Assembly (NCBI GenBank): GCA_029891345.1
Contig: CM056994.1
Coordinates: 222,619,991 to 222,683,990, forward strand
Direction: 5' to 3'
Source: Dryococelus australis
Lineage: Eukaryota; Arthropoda; Insecta; Phasmatodea; Phasmatidae
DNA length: 64,000 nt
Below, piece by piece: positions 10,263-19,700 of this stretch. Each line of letters opens with the position of its first letter. Within the stretch, counting starts at the first letter, position 1. The notes beneath the pieces were generated by a model. That model was not told where the DNA came from, ran no database searches, and saw nothing but the letters and a program-made list of their open reading frames with translations. Made by a program: the position numbers and the translations under genes.

Positions 10263-11090
10263 AGTACACCCACTAATTTGTTAATAAAAAGTAAAAAACT
10301 TGATCTTGTAGAGGGCTATAAAAATTATGCAGAAATAGTTAAAGCAACAAATTTAGTATATCGAGAATATAATCGTAAAATAAATGTTGCTTCAAGTAAG
10401 AAGTGGAAATATACAGATACAATTAGAGCAATTTATCAAGATATACAAAAAGATAAATTGAAAACATAATATAGATTGGAGGGTTTCAGTGATGATGATT
10501 TGAAAATTGGAGATGCCATAAAAAATATAATAATTTGCTGAAAGAATATATTTGGACGGGCGATGTTAGAAAATTAATTGACAAGATTATTATTTATTCA
10601 TGGCGAAGAAACTGCTGGAAATAAAAAGTTTCACTTTCAAAAAGTAAATAATAAATTTTCAGTCTTTGTTGTGAATAACCAGGAAGCTTTAAATGTTATT
10701 CCGCGCTAATTTTGGAATTCTGAACACCATGGCAAAGGCATTATAAACTGGGCATTAAACATTTTTAAATTACCCGAAATGCATTTACCGGGTCATAATT
10801 ATTATGGGCCATTTACAAAATTAGATGAAAGATTAGAAAGACGAGATGCTGGAGTGAATAAATTAGATGAATCTTGCTAATTTCATGATATTGCATATAG
10901 AGATCATAAAGATTTAGAACTAGGTCTGAAGCAGATAGAATTTTACAAAAAGAAGAAGAAGTAATCATGTTAAATAAAGATACTTCAATTGGAGAAAAAA
11001 TAGCTTCTGCAGCTATAACCTCAACAATGTTTACAAAAATAAAATTAGGTTTTGGTATTAGAAAGTTTTATTAAACAATTAATATTTCTT
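10263..11090 (+). pseudogene. Phospholipase-A2-like virion protein, decayed
   Basis: The diagnostic part is at about 10,770-10,960: LPGHNYYGPF (10,785-10,814), corresponding to the calcium-binding loop of parvovirus-type PLA2 domains, then LDERL, and HDIAY (10,883-10,897) carrying the catalytic His-Asp pair. In viruses this domain helps particles escape endosomes; Mavericks and adintoviruses carry related ones. The loop Gly of the usual GPGT is Phe, and a stop codon replaces the residue after the Cys that precedes HDIAY. Upstream, an open 70-codon stretch (10,257-10,469, ending in a KWKYTDTIRAIYQDI block) and SDDDLKIGDAIKN probably belong to the same gene's N-terminal region, which I do not recognise. 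A tail resembling GEKIASAAI continues to about 11,060. Confidence 0.8.
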
Positions 11091-11116
11091 TACTTATAAA
11101 TGAAGATAAAAAAGCT

Positions 11117-11534
11117 TAACTTTCGATATACCCATTGATCAATTAAGGGATTTGGGTATAGATACATTTTTAACAAAAGTACAACTTGAGAAAATAAATA
11201 ATAATTTGAAAGAAGGGAAAAGTTTTAAACTAAATTTACCATTGCCAACAATTAAAAAAAAATGGCTAATGAAAAAACTGGAAGTGGTTTACACTATGGA
11301 GGATTTTTACCAATTTTATTTGCAGCTTTAAGAGCTCTTGGTGCAATAGCTGGAGGAGCTAATGCAATTTATAATTCTGTTGAACAAACTAAACAAAATA
11401 AAAAAGAATTAGAAGAACAACAGAGACACAATTCAGCAATGGAAAACAAGGCTGGTAGTGATGTAGTTGCGAAAAAAAGAGGAAGGATAAAAAAAGTGCT
11501 CCTTTATATAATATCGATATTGAGAAATACGTAA
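11117..11534 (+). pseudogene. Hydrophobic Gly/Ala-rich Maverick virion protein
   Basis: It opens with alternating polar/hydrophobic sequence (FDIPIDQLRDLGI), then after an A-run frameshift at about 11,260 reads GSGLHYGGFLPILFAALRAL followed by GAIAGGANAI and a basic/amphipathic helix. This is the layout of a small hydrophobic protein regularly found just before, or fused to, the adenain-like protease in insect Polintons, perhaps analogous to adenovirus membrane-active or core peptides. The glycine-rich 20-residue hydrophobic helix is followed by KQNKKELEEQQRHNSAME, a likely coiled segment. The function is inferred from position and composition only. Confidence 0.65.
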
Positions 11535-11770
11535 AAAAATTAAATATTAAACATTTCAGAAATGTTTATATGATTGATGAACTACCAAAAAATATGATTA
11601 AAAAATGAAAGTGCTGTGGTTAATTTTGATATTTCAACCAATCCTGCACTCTTTGGGTTACATTTGGAGGCAATATTCCTAATAATTTAACTAATTATTT
11701 CAAAAACGATAATGTTTATTACAATGATGATAGAACTCAGAATTTTGATTCATTTATTTGTGTACATTAA
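11491..11770 (+). pseudogene. Adenain-like cysteine protease, decayed and truncated
   Basis: The N-terminal block (APLYNIDIEKYVKKL, then IKHFRNVYMIDELP) is the start of the adenovirus-type protease that processes Maverick capsid proteins. After a stop at about 11,608 the match resumes with VVNFDIS. The expected catalytic His-Trp block is damaged by a base loss, leaving CTLWVTF in one frame, and about ten residues after it are deleted. NNLTNYFKN, then NFDSFICVH and a stop at 11,768-11,770, end the fragment at the Cys of the usual CGH motif (Cys codon 11,759-11,761; the Gly is Val). With the His site gone and the tail missing it is inactive. Confidence 0.82.
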
Positions 11771-11835
11771 TGTATAATTGTTTTATATCTTTTTTCGAGA
11801 AATTTTAAGTTCAATGAAATTATTTCTGTTATTAA

Positions 11836-12813
11836 ATGACAGATATATTTGGTAATCCATTAATCGACTCTTTAAATAAAAACTTTGACAATATTGCTGA
11901 AAAAAAAAAAAAAACGTAGATTCACAATTCAATTCGAGTGTTTCTTCTTTACAAAGTGAGTTAAGCACTTGTTTTGATTTTATAAAATAGAATATTTCTA
12001 TTCTGGTGCGAAAAATTGTTAATATAGGTAAACCTGTAGATTAAAAAGATGCTGTCAATAAAAGATTTTTTGATATACATATAGCAGGTTATGCATTAAA
12101 AAAGGATGTTGATTCAAAATATAAAACTATTGTTGCTGATTATGGTCTAAAAGAAAATATAAATTTACAGTTCAATAACGCTATTGGTGATTATATAAAA
12201 TTAATAAATAATGCAAAACATACATTAAAAAAGAAACAGATTCAAAGTATAAATCTATTGTTTCTGATTATGCATTAAAAACCGATGTCGAATCAAAATA
12301 CCACACTGGTGTTTCTGATTTAATAACATACGTAGATTCAAAATAAAATACCATTGTTTCTGCTTTACTAGATCAAATAAGTAAAGTTTTTGTTTACACA
12401 ACAGAATATGTTTCTATTCAAAATACAACACTAGTGTTTCTGATTTAAAAACATATGTAGATTCAAAATATAATACCATTGTTTCTGCTTTACTAGATCA
12501 AATAAGTAAAGTTTTTGTTTACACAGCAGACTATGTTTCTATTCAAAATAGTAGAATTAATAATATGGCTTTTCATATTGATGGAAAATACGCTGCCAAT
12601 AAAAGATATTTCGGTAAAGAAATAGCTGATAAATTACCAAATTTAAACAAATCTGTTTTGAATTACTGCGACACACTCCTTAACACAAATGCTGAAAAAA
12701 ATAATGAAGCTGTTGATAAAGAATTAGATGTCGAATTACAAAATTTAAGCCAGCTAATTAAACAATTTAAGGAGGAAAAATCTCATCTTTTATTTGCATG
12801 GAAAGTGGAATAA
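11836..12813 (+). pseudogene. Repeat-bearing, possibly fibre-like protein, decayed
   Basis: A start at MTDIFGNPLIDSLN (11,836) leads, after a frameshift in an A-run at about 11,913, into sequence built from variations on a 15-20-residue unit of the type SKYKTIVSDYALKTDV. Such units recur at about 12,090, 12,170, 12,250, 12,300 and twice more in the 125-bp tandem repeat. An open 82-codon C-terminal part (12,565-12,813) is rich in Asn, Lys and Glu with coiled-coil-like spacing. Repeated ALK-D-V/SKY units are common in trimeric phage-type tail fibres. Placed between protease and BRO-N in a virus-like element, a fibre or attachment role is plausible but is my inference; no known domain is identified. 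Several stops and shifts show it is dead. Confidence 0.5.
12311..12560 (+). repeat. Two-copy tandem repeat of 125 bp
   Basis: The segment starting GTTTCTGATTTAATAACATA at 12,311 recurs at 12,436 with only a few substitutions. The unit encodes one block of the repeat-bearing protein. The 125-bp period is one short of a codon multiple, so at least one copy has lost a base. Confidence 0.88.
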
Positions 12814-13580
12814 AAATAATAATCTTTTTCGGATAGACGATGATGTAAGTTTTTTTCTTTTTTGATGTTTATTCATGTCTTCAATTACTGATTCAACAAT
12901 TTCAAGCAAATAAGTGTTGTGTAAAACAAATATTTCCTTGTTCTTTTCATCACGAAAATCGTCAAGTAATTCGTGAATAAACTTTTCTGTTTTGTTTACA
13001 TCGTAAAGTTTCTTAGGGAAACAAATGTAAAATTTTTCTTGTTCATTGTGCGAAGAATTGAAATTTGCATTTCTGGTGATTAAATTATTGGTTTTACCAA
13101 CTTAAAAATTTTTTATTTTGGCATATCACCCAGATGTTTCAATGTATATATAACCATTGTTTGTTTTCTGTTTGACTTTGTCTATAAGATTTTTCATATT
13201 CATGTTAAAATGCTCAAGATTTTTATTTTCTAAAGTGAGTTGTTCAGATTTATGTTCTATCATTTTTATCTGCTGGTCTTTTAACTCAATGGTTTTTTTT
13301 GTAATTTATAAGAGCCATGTTTTCTAATTAATGGAAGAACTTTTTCTGTTACCCAATCTCGGAATTGTTTAGCTAATTTCATTTTTGACTTCATAATTGA
13401 TGAATATAGACCCGGTTCATTAGACCCTGTTCATAATTTAAACAATTACTATTATCTTTGACAATATAACAGAAACACAGCTCCTAGCCATATCGCGAAA
13501 TTTATTCTCGCCACTATTAAAATAAATATTTTGCAACATTCCACTCATGAAACCAAATATAACCTTTAAAATTAACTTCT
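12793..13580 (-). pseudogene. BRO-N plus T5orf172/GIY-YIG-like protein, decayed
   Basis: On the minus strand, broken pieces near 13,575-13,440 (including WFHEWNVAKYLF) are followed by GLYSSIMKSKMKLAKQFRDW and VTEKVLPLIRKHGSY at about 13,410-13,310, the characteristic end of the BRO-N DNA-binding domain of large insect DNA viruses. A charged coiled linker (IELKDQQIKMIEHKSEQL) follows, then a C-terminal domain with NGYIYIETSGRY, VGKTNNLITR and KTEKFIHELLDDFRDEKNKE, typical of the T5orf172/MSV199-associated GIY-YIG-like domain. A stop precedes VGKTNN, and a frameshift lies near 13,300. In baculoviruses and entomopoxviruses BRO proteins bind nucleic acid and may regulate transcription. Here the gene convergently faces the fibre-like gene. 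Confidence 0.8.
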
Positions 13581-13985
13581 TTTGGCAATAATCAACATCA
13601 CCGAGGTTCTTTTATACTATTGCTAGCCCCTCTTAAGGACTAGTAATAACTTAAAAGTCCTGCTATTTTTACAAAATTCCAGACAGGGAAATTGGCATAC
13701 CAGGTGAGAGTTTGCTACACCCGCCTTCCTATCCCCCCCCCCTACGGCGCAGGCAGTGTGGCTGTAGGGGGGGGGGGGGCGGTAAACATCTGAACAACTG
13801 CCTCCACTGGGGGCAGTCTGCTGCATTGGGATGTGCAGGGCATCTCAACCACAAGGGGCTGTGTGTTCTCTGCGGTCTGGGGAGGGAAACCTCCTCTAGC
13901 CCACAGAAAGATACATATGCTGCAGCCGCATGGGTGGTATAAGGGCCCTCACAAGCGCCCGAGCACACCCCCGCTCTGAGCTACG
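13581..13985. other. GC-rich junction between Maverick and Tc1 fragments
   Basis: Contains the poly-C/poly-G hairpin at 13,733-13,778. The remainder is GC-richer than the Maverick remnant and has no recognisable coding sequence. Confidence 0.4.
13733..13778. repeat. Poly-C / poly-G inverted repeat
   Basis: A run of C ending CCCCTAC is followed about 18 bases later by GTAGGGG leading into a run of G. The arms can pair as a hairpin, and the G-rich strand could also form a quadruplex. Confidence 0.8.
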
Positions 13986-13989
13986 GCTG

Positions 13990-14590
13990 TGATAGAAAAG
14001 AAGGCGGCGGCTATTCCGCTCCACAGTGCAGGCTGCCAGATTGCGGTCACCACGGTAGCGTCTAACTCGTACGCGGCCATCACTGTAGGACAGGTTGAAA
14101 TGGGACTTGTCCGAAAACACTATATTATGCCATTCAGCATGCCAGCGACGGCGTTCACGTGCCCATTGCAATCTGAGGTGTTTGTGGTTTCTGGACATTG
14201 GAAGTCGACGCATTGGCATGCGTGCCACCAGTCCGGCCCGCAGCAGACGGCGTCGAACCGTCGATGCAGACAGGTCCACGCTCATCGCAGTTCCCCAGTG
14301 TCGAGCCAACACTGTGGACGAGGCTGTACTGTCCATCACGGCCAAGAGGACAAGATGGCAGCCATCCCGTGCTGTGGTCACATTGCGTGGTCCAGTACCC
14401 ACTTGTCGCTGCGTACGACTTTCTTCTATCTAATGGTGCTACACACGCATCACGGTCGTAGCAGAATGCCCTGTACGAGTCGAAATGTCACAGTATGACA
14501 AACCCATTTCCTGGAGAGCGATCATTTTGCCTCTTTCGAACTCACTCACATGCTGATATGGCGCCCTTTGACGTCGATGAGGCATACTGG
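13990..14590 (-). pseudogene. Tc1-like transposase, N-terminal part (copy 2)
   Basis: The minus strand from 14,585 encodes a helix-turn-helix region (FERGKMIALQEMGLSYCDIS, TGHSATTVMRV). After a frameshift near 14,420 it continues with GTGPRNVTTARD, a second HTH-like part (STVRRRLLRAGLVARMPMRR) and NIVFSDKSHFN, whose Asp is the first catalytic acid (the following Glu is Lys). Family resemblance ends after RVRRYRGDRNLAAC at about 14,010. The catalytic second and third acids are missing. This is a different Tc1 subfamily from the copies at 3.5 and 17 kb. No terminal repeats were found. Confidence 0.85.
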
Positions 14591-14699
14591 CACTTGCTTT
14601 CACTTCGTTTGACAGTTCTTCACTGACTGAGCTTGGCGTGACATGGACCTTTCCGGTCACACAAGATAGGGTGTTGCTGGGCTGCGTGTACGCCATCTC

Positions 14700-16004
14700 T
14701 CTGCAATCGTAATCACTTATTGCGGGTACACTATTCTAAACGTCCTCCAAGTTTGGATTCATTTCGGCCATTCTTTCTGGGTGTTGCAATTTGTGTTGCA
14801 ATTTTCACAAGAAATTGTGGATTAATGAATAATGTAATGAGGTGTTAGAAAAATTAATAATTTAAAATTAAAACTAAATTTTATTTCTAATTTATTCACT
14901 GTGCCATTATCTGCAGCATTAGATTAGCTGTCTCCGCTCTTACTCTTTTTATTTAACAGTGAGAGCAATATTTAATTTGTATTTCAACTCCAATTAACGC
15001 CCTTCTTAAATGTCTCTGTTGGTTATAGTAAATTAATTCATTATCATCATCAGCACATAATCAGTCCTTCAAAACATTGACACTCGCAGTCGCCGACTTC
15101 CCTTCTCCACTGCTGGTGACGCCTCTCGCTCTTCTATCGCTCTGAACTCAACCACTCATTCATTCATCAGCTCCAACTCCACTCGCGTCCCGGAGGCCTT
15201 CCGCGGTATTTATAGAGCTCAGTGGACCATCTGGAATGTTCAACGCACCGCGAGAATTGCTGAGAGAACGAGATCAGTAATCCAGAGCATTCTTCGGATA
15301 TCGGCCGAAAACAATATCACCAGTCCGCAGCACACGTCTGTAATTCGAAACCCGTCATGCCTGGTCTTCCGCCGTCGCTATCGTATGACAAATCTCTTTC
15401 CTTCTCTTCCTCGCCCGCGCGACAGGCGAAGAGTCAGCGGCGTAACAATAATACATATTAATATGGTCCAAATATGTAGCTATTCAGGTGTCTAATTACT
15501 ACTGTAGAGATTTGCATTTCACGCCATTTCGCTCGTACGGCAGCCTAGATACTGTTAGTGCGCCTGTCACCGTGCTCGATATTAGTCTCTATTGTATTTT
15601 CTAAACGGAACGAATTCCACTTTGAAAGCATTGAATTCGGAATAACGACTATGCAGCCAAGGAATTTTAAGCAAAAAAAATGCTTGTCGGACTTTAAATA
15701 TGGTAGCTAATGCCGCCATGAATTTACAAAAAAAAAAAATACAAAACAATCATAGCAATATTTTATTTTGCAAAGCTATCTACACTTGGAACTATTTAAA
15801 CTCTACTTGAACACAGATCGTCCCATTAAAGTTATGTATGGCTGCCCTGCAGATTTTCAATTGCTTATGTTCTTCAGATTTTCAAAGAAAAACAATTGAT
15901 TCTTGACTCTCCCATATCACTGCACTCTTGATCATCGCAAGAGCTGCCTTCCGGTAATGCCACGTTTAAATGCCGTCTTTTGTAAGCACATCCTACATGG
16001 GATG
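14700..16004. other. Unassigned sequence with a GC-richer island
   Basis: 15,060-15,450 is GC-richer with many CTC/TCG words. It resembles LTR or promoter sequence in texture, but no paired LTR or coding region was found. The rest is AT-rich and empty. Confidence 0.35.
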
Positions 16005-16050
16005 TGGCTCTCAAGACCTCGATGTTAAGAGCCGCCCAAATCTCTCAGCT
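16005..16050 (+). mobile_element. Tail fragment of the common SINE
   Basis: About 45 bp matching the 3' end of the full SINE at 40,557: GGCTCTCAAGACCTCGATGT, AAGAGCC, AAATCTCTC. Confidence 0.7.
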
Positions 16051-16379
16051 CATATACATAGGATATTTTTTGTAGAGTAAACGAAGTTGCGCATTTACCA
16101 AACGTATGTTCCGCCAGTAACGTGGAAATTTGTATTGTATTGTTTATTTGTTTTATTGCATCCAGTTGATCTATTTTCCATACATAATAGTACATAGATA
16201 TTGAACAAGTCATACAAATCTTGCAATATAAGGTTAAAATTAACAACACAAGCTGGGTTATACATAGAAAAGAAAGTTAGGAAAAGGTCGCAAAATATGA
16301 GCGGAACGTAATATTATAGTTTTTAATGTTTATGATTTAAGTTTTCTTATACCTAATAGAAAGCATTTTCTGTAAAAAA

Positions 16380-16652
16380 AAATCGTTAGGGTGCTTTTTA
16401 AAGAGTTTTGGTTCGAAAAACAATTTCGTGTAGATGCGGAAGTATGTTGAATACTTGACTGCCAGAGTAGGAAGGCCGTTTTTGTATCAGTTTTAAATTT
16501 ACAATGGGTATGTGAATATGTTTTTCGATTCTGGTGTTATACCTGTGATATGCAAATGGTAAAAGCGTTGTGCTTTTGAAAAGGGGTCTACACGAGTCTG
16601 ACTGTTTTTTGCCGTTAGTTATTCTTACAGCTCTCTTTTGCATGCAAAACAC
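16380..16652 (-). pseudogene. LINE ORF2, C-terminal segment
   Basis: The open stretch reads VFCMQKRAVRITNGKKQSDS, CRPLFK and later PSYSGSQVFNILPHL, then RFFFTENAFY after a frameshift. This is the highly conserved end of Jockey/CR1-type ORF2 (QKRAIRI ... SRPLF ... G-xKLYNxLP ... L-xxxFY). A 42-bp perfect palindrome (16,653-16,694) sits directly before VFCMQKR, and the sequence beyond it up to the Tc1 element does not look like reverse transcriptase. Confidence 0.88.
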
Positions 16653-16694
16653 TTTTTTAGCGGTGGGGGGAGGGGGTCCCCCACCGCTAAAAAA
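16653..16694. repeat. Perfect 17-bp-arm palindrome with 8-base loop
   Basis: TTTTTTAGCGGTGGGGG at 16,653-16,669 and its exact complement at 16,678-16,694, separated by GAGGGGGT. It lies at the edge of recognisable LINE coding sequence. Confidence 0.95.
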
Positions 16695-16826
16695 AATTAT
16701 ACCGTGTATCACAATGAAGTGAAAATATTCAAAATAACCATTTTTAACGTATCTTTGTTTAATATTATATCAGCAACACTGTGCATGTGCAGAGCGAAAC
16801 AAGTAGAACTAAGATTTGGTAAAATA

Positions 16827-18045
16827 CACTGTCATGGCAAAAGTCATGGGGTAGCACTATGTAACTGAACGAATCTTGGCGCCACCGCTGAATAACGACG
16901 TTGCACGGCCTAACCCGGTCTCAGTTGTGAAATTGTGGTCGTGTCATTCGGATTGACTGTTGTTTACATGCTCGTGGCAAGGTGACGTGAGTTATCAGAG
17001 TTCGAGCGGTGCATGATTGTGGGTGCCAGAAGGATGGGACATTCAGTTTCAGAAGTTGTGGACACTGTCGATATTCCTCCATCCACGGTGTCACGTGTGT
17101 ACAGGAAGTGTCAAAGTCAATGCATTACGATACACCGTGGACAACGCAGTGGCCGTCCAAAGTTACTTGATGATCGTGACCGGCAGAGGTTGGGTAAAAT
17201 TATCCGTACTAACAGAGCAAGAACACTTGCTCAAATCATAGCCACATTAATTGTGGCAGGTGTCAGACGTGTATCTAACAGATCTGTGCAACGTGCATTA
17301 GCTTCCATGGGATATGGAAGCAGAAGAGCCACCAGAGAGTCCCTGTTAACAGCACGACACCGGGCACAACACCTCACTTGGGCTCGTGAGGTTGCTAATT
17401 GGACACTGGAGGACTGGAAACATGTGGCCTGGTCCGATGTGTCACGATACAGGTTATTTCGGGCTGATGGCAGGGTTAGGGTATGGCGCAAACCCAATGA
17501 GACCATGGATTTCAGTTGTCAACTAGGCACCGTGCAGGCTGGTGGTGGTTGCGTAATGGCGTGGGGTGTGTTCACATAGCATGGGTTGGATCCACTTGTG
17601 CATGTACCCACAAAACTCAATGGTAACCGCTACAAAACTCTCCTTGGTGACCATTTGCAGCTGTTCATGGACTTCAGTTTTCCTGACAACGATGAAAGAT
17701 GTTCCAACAGGATAATGCGTGGTCCCATCGGGCTGCGGGTGTCCAGGACTGGTTCGAAGAGCATTCTGGAAAGTTCCAGCGAATGGAGTGGCCAGCACGT
17801 TCCCCCTACATGAACCTAATCGACCATTAATGGGACGTGGTGGAGAGAGCCATTCGCACCCAAAATCCTGCACCTAGAAATATCAGGGAACTTTGGGCAG
17901 CTATTCAGACAGCATGGCTTAACATCTCTCCAGAGGTCTTCCGTCCACTTGTTCAGTTGATGCCACATCGAGTTACTGGGTTCATTTGGGCTAGAGGGAG
18001 TACGCGTTATTAAACAGGCATTGCATGACTTTCGTCATGTCAGTG
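16827..18045 (+). mobile_element. Tc1-like DNA transposon, nearly complete (copy 3)
   Basis: The element is about 1.2 kb with inverted ends: CACTGTCATGGCAAAAGTCA at the left (preceded by TA) and, at the right, CATGACTTTCGTCATGTCAG then TG. They match as inverted repeats over about 22 bases with two or three mismatches. The right-hand TA target copy has mutated. It is inserted in the minus-strand LINE and contains one transposase gene in plus orientation. Confidence 0.9.
17013..18012 (+). pseudogene. Tc1-like DD34E transposase, inactivated
   Basis: From ATG at 17,013 the frame is open for 188 codons: an HTH region (GHSVSEVVDTVDIPPSTVSR), GQRSGRPKLL, a second DNA-binding part (SNRSVQRALASMGYGSRRA) and HVAWSDVSRYRLF with the first catalytic Asp (the usual following Glu is Val). 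A stop at 17,577 ends it. The same frame continues to about 17,700, then shifts, with FQQDNAWSH (second Asp) and NLIDH-stop-WD where the third acid is Asp rather than Glu and the next residue is a stop. It ends GSTRY-TAA at 18,010-18,012. One stop, one frameshift and one further stop: recently inactive, close to full family length (about 335 residues). Confidence 0.92.
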
Positions 18046-18099
18046 AGATTTCGAGTTTAGGCCATGAATCTCGGTCACAGTTGATATACTAATTTCTCC

Positions 18100-19310
18100 T
18101 GAATTAGAGTTCGTATTTATTTCTATCTGTTTGCTGTTCTTCGTGAAAAAATTAATGATATGTGGTTTGTCTGGGTTAATATTTAATCTGCTAGCAGAGA
18201 ACCATGAATATAACTCTATGAATATACTGTTGGCTAGGTGTGTAAGTTAATCTGTTAAATCTCCAGATAATGACGTTATCTGTGAATTGGGAGTTGTGTT
18301 TGTGTTTAATGAACGCAGTAGATCATTTGTATACACCGAGAAAAGCAGTGGGCCTAGGATTGAGACTTGTGGGATTCCATACTTAATTTTACCTGGTTTA
18401 GAGTAAAGTTAAGTTCCAGTTATTTTTTTCTATGTTGCACACTTGTCTGTATGAAATGTATGAGATTATTAGCTTGTTAGTCATACCCGTTGCTCCATAA
18501 AATCTCAATTTGTCTGTAAGAAAATTATATTTTACATAGTCGAAGGCTTTACTAAGACAACAAAAAATTCCAATAGACAGCAGTTTTTTTATCAAGTGCA
18601 TTTAAGATATTATTTGTAAGCTTGAAAATAGTATTATTTGTTTATGTGTTCTGAATCCAAACTGTAAATTTGATCAAATGTGTGTACCTCTCAAAATAAT
18701 CCGACAATCTATTATAAATTAATTTTTCTATCACTTTTGAAATGGTTATAAGAAGAGAGATTGGTATGTAGTTGGCTACACTGGTGTTGTCAACTTTCTT
18801 AAATAGTGCTGCACCCATAGCCCATTAGAGCCTGCTTGGAAATAAATTCGATATGAAGATAGCATTGCTGAGACGTGTGCTGAATCCACAGGCACATTAT
18901 TTTACTAATTTACAGCTAATACCATCACATCCCTCTGTTAAATTTTGGTTGAAGAATTTACTGTTCTCTCTACTTCTTTTGGGATAAGATTCATAGCAGG
19001 GTATTCTGTATCCTGAAAAGTAGGAATATTGTGGATATCGTGATTAGTGGTTAGTTCAAAAAAATTCCCTATTATATTTAAATAGTGTGGATTAAATGCA
19101 TCAGCAATTTTTTTGGAATCTGAGGATACATACTCATTTTATATTTTAGTTTTGCAACTGAACAATCCTCGGGTATTTTCTCTGTCGTGTTTTTAAATAC
19201 AATATTCCATGTAGTTTTCATTCCGTTTTCTGAGTTTTTGTATTGAGCATTGTAACTTTAAGGTTTTTTAACTGATAATTAGGCCCTTCAGCATATGTTT
19301 TCGACAAACA
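18100..19310 (-). pseudogene. LINE ORF2 reverse transcriptase, central part
   Basis: Minus-strand pieces in changing frames include LIPKEVERTV, KAFDYVKYNFLTDKLRFYGA (RT palm), LGPLLFSVYTNDLLRSL and SASRLNINPDKTNH. The metal-binding FADD box is altered: the matching position (about 18,274-18,285) reads FTDN, so the second Asp is lost. Many stops and shifts show long-term decay. The section joins the C-terminal piece on the far side of the Tc1 insertion. Confidence 0.85.
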
Positions 19311-19637
19311 GCATATGTTTTCGGCGCTGTATTTTTTGTTTGTAATTCTTGCTGTATTCTATGAACAAAGCCTTCGACACGGCCTAGCAGGAATGCATAG
19401 CAATGACAGCGACCGATACTTTATTCTCCGAGTAGTAACAAAATATATGTCTAGTGGGAGACTTAATGTTCAACTTGTGAAATACAGCACAAATATTTAG
19501 TTGACACTGATGTCGAGTTTGTATTAAAAGGCGTGCCCATGGAGTAGGTGATGGAGAGGCGGTCAGAATTGTCAAAACAATAAGGAAAGAGCGCGGCGTG
19601 GCCCCAGTGTTCGTAATGGTTTTTATAGACTTGGTTG

Positions 19638-19655
19638 GGGGGGGGGGGGGGGGTA
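19638..19655 (+). repeat. Poly-G run upstream of the furin-like exon
   Basis: An uninterrupted run of about 18 G about 100 bp upstream of the proposed initiator. It is capable of quadruplex formation. Confidence 0.9.
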
Positions 19656-19700
19656 CGGTTGTGGTTTGGTGCGATGTGACGTTAGGAGGGGTGGGAGGCT

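Larger units (their letters stand above)
6577..13580. mobile_element. Maverick/Polinton (adintovirus-like) remnant, rearranged
   Basis: A run of AT-rich, stop-broken sequence carries fragments of at least seven genes typical of Maverick/Polinton elements and their adintovirus relatives. In order these are ATPase (minus), penton-like (plus), polymerase B (minus), phospholipase-A2-like (plus), hydrophobic virion protein (plus), adenain-like protease (plus), a repeat-bearing protein (plus) and BRO-N (minus). No integrase or double-jelly-roll major capsid gene was recognised. The polymerase begins in mid-domain at 10,262, directly abutting plus-strand virion genes, and an inverted repeat of LINE origin separates ATPase and penton. 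The element has therefore been rearranged or assembled from pieces. All genes are inactive. Confidence 0.85.
16130..19320 (-). mobile_element. Jockey/CR1-like LINE, decayed and interrupted
   Basis: Minus-strand non-LTR retrotransposon split by a Tc1 element. Reverse-transcriptase sequence lies at 18,100-19,310, and the C-terminal end of ORF2 at 16,380-16,652. The 3' end is probably near 16,130-16,160, where the minus strand reads AATAAAACAAATAAACAATA followed by a CAATACAA run, the kind of simple tail such elements carry. No endonuclease or ORF1 is seen, so it is 5'-truncated. The upper limit at 19,320 is approximate. Confidence 0.8.
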
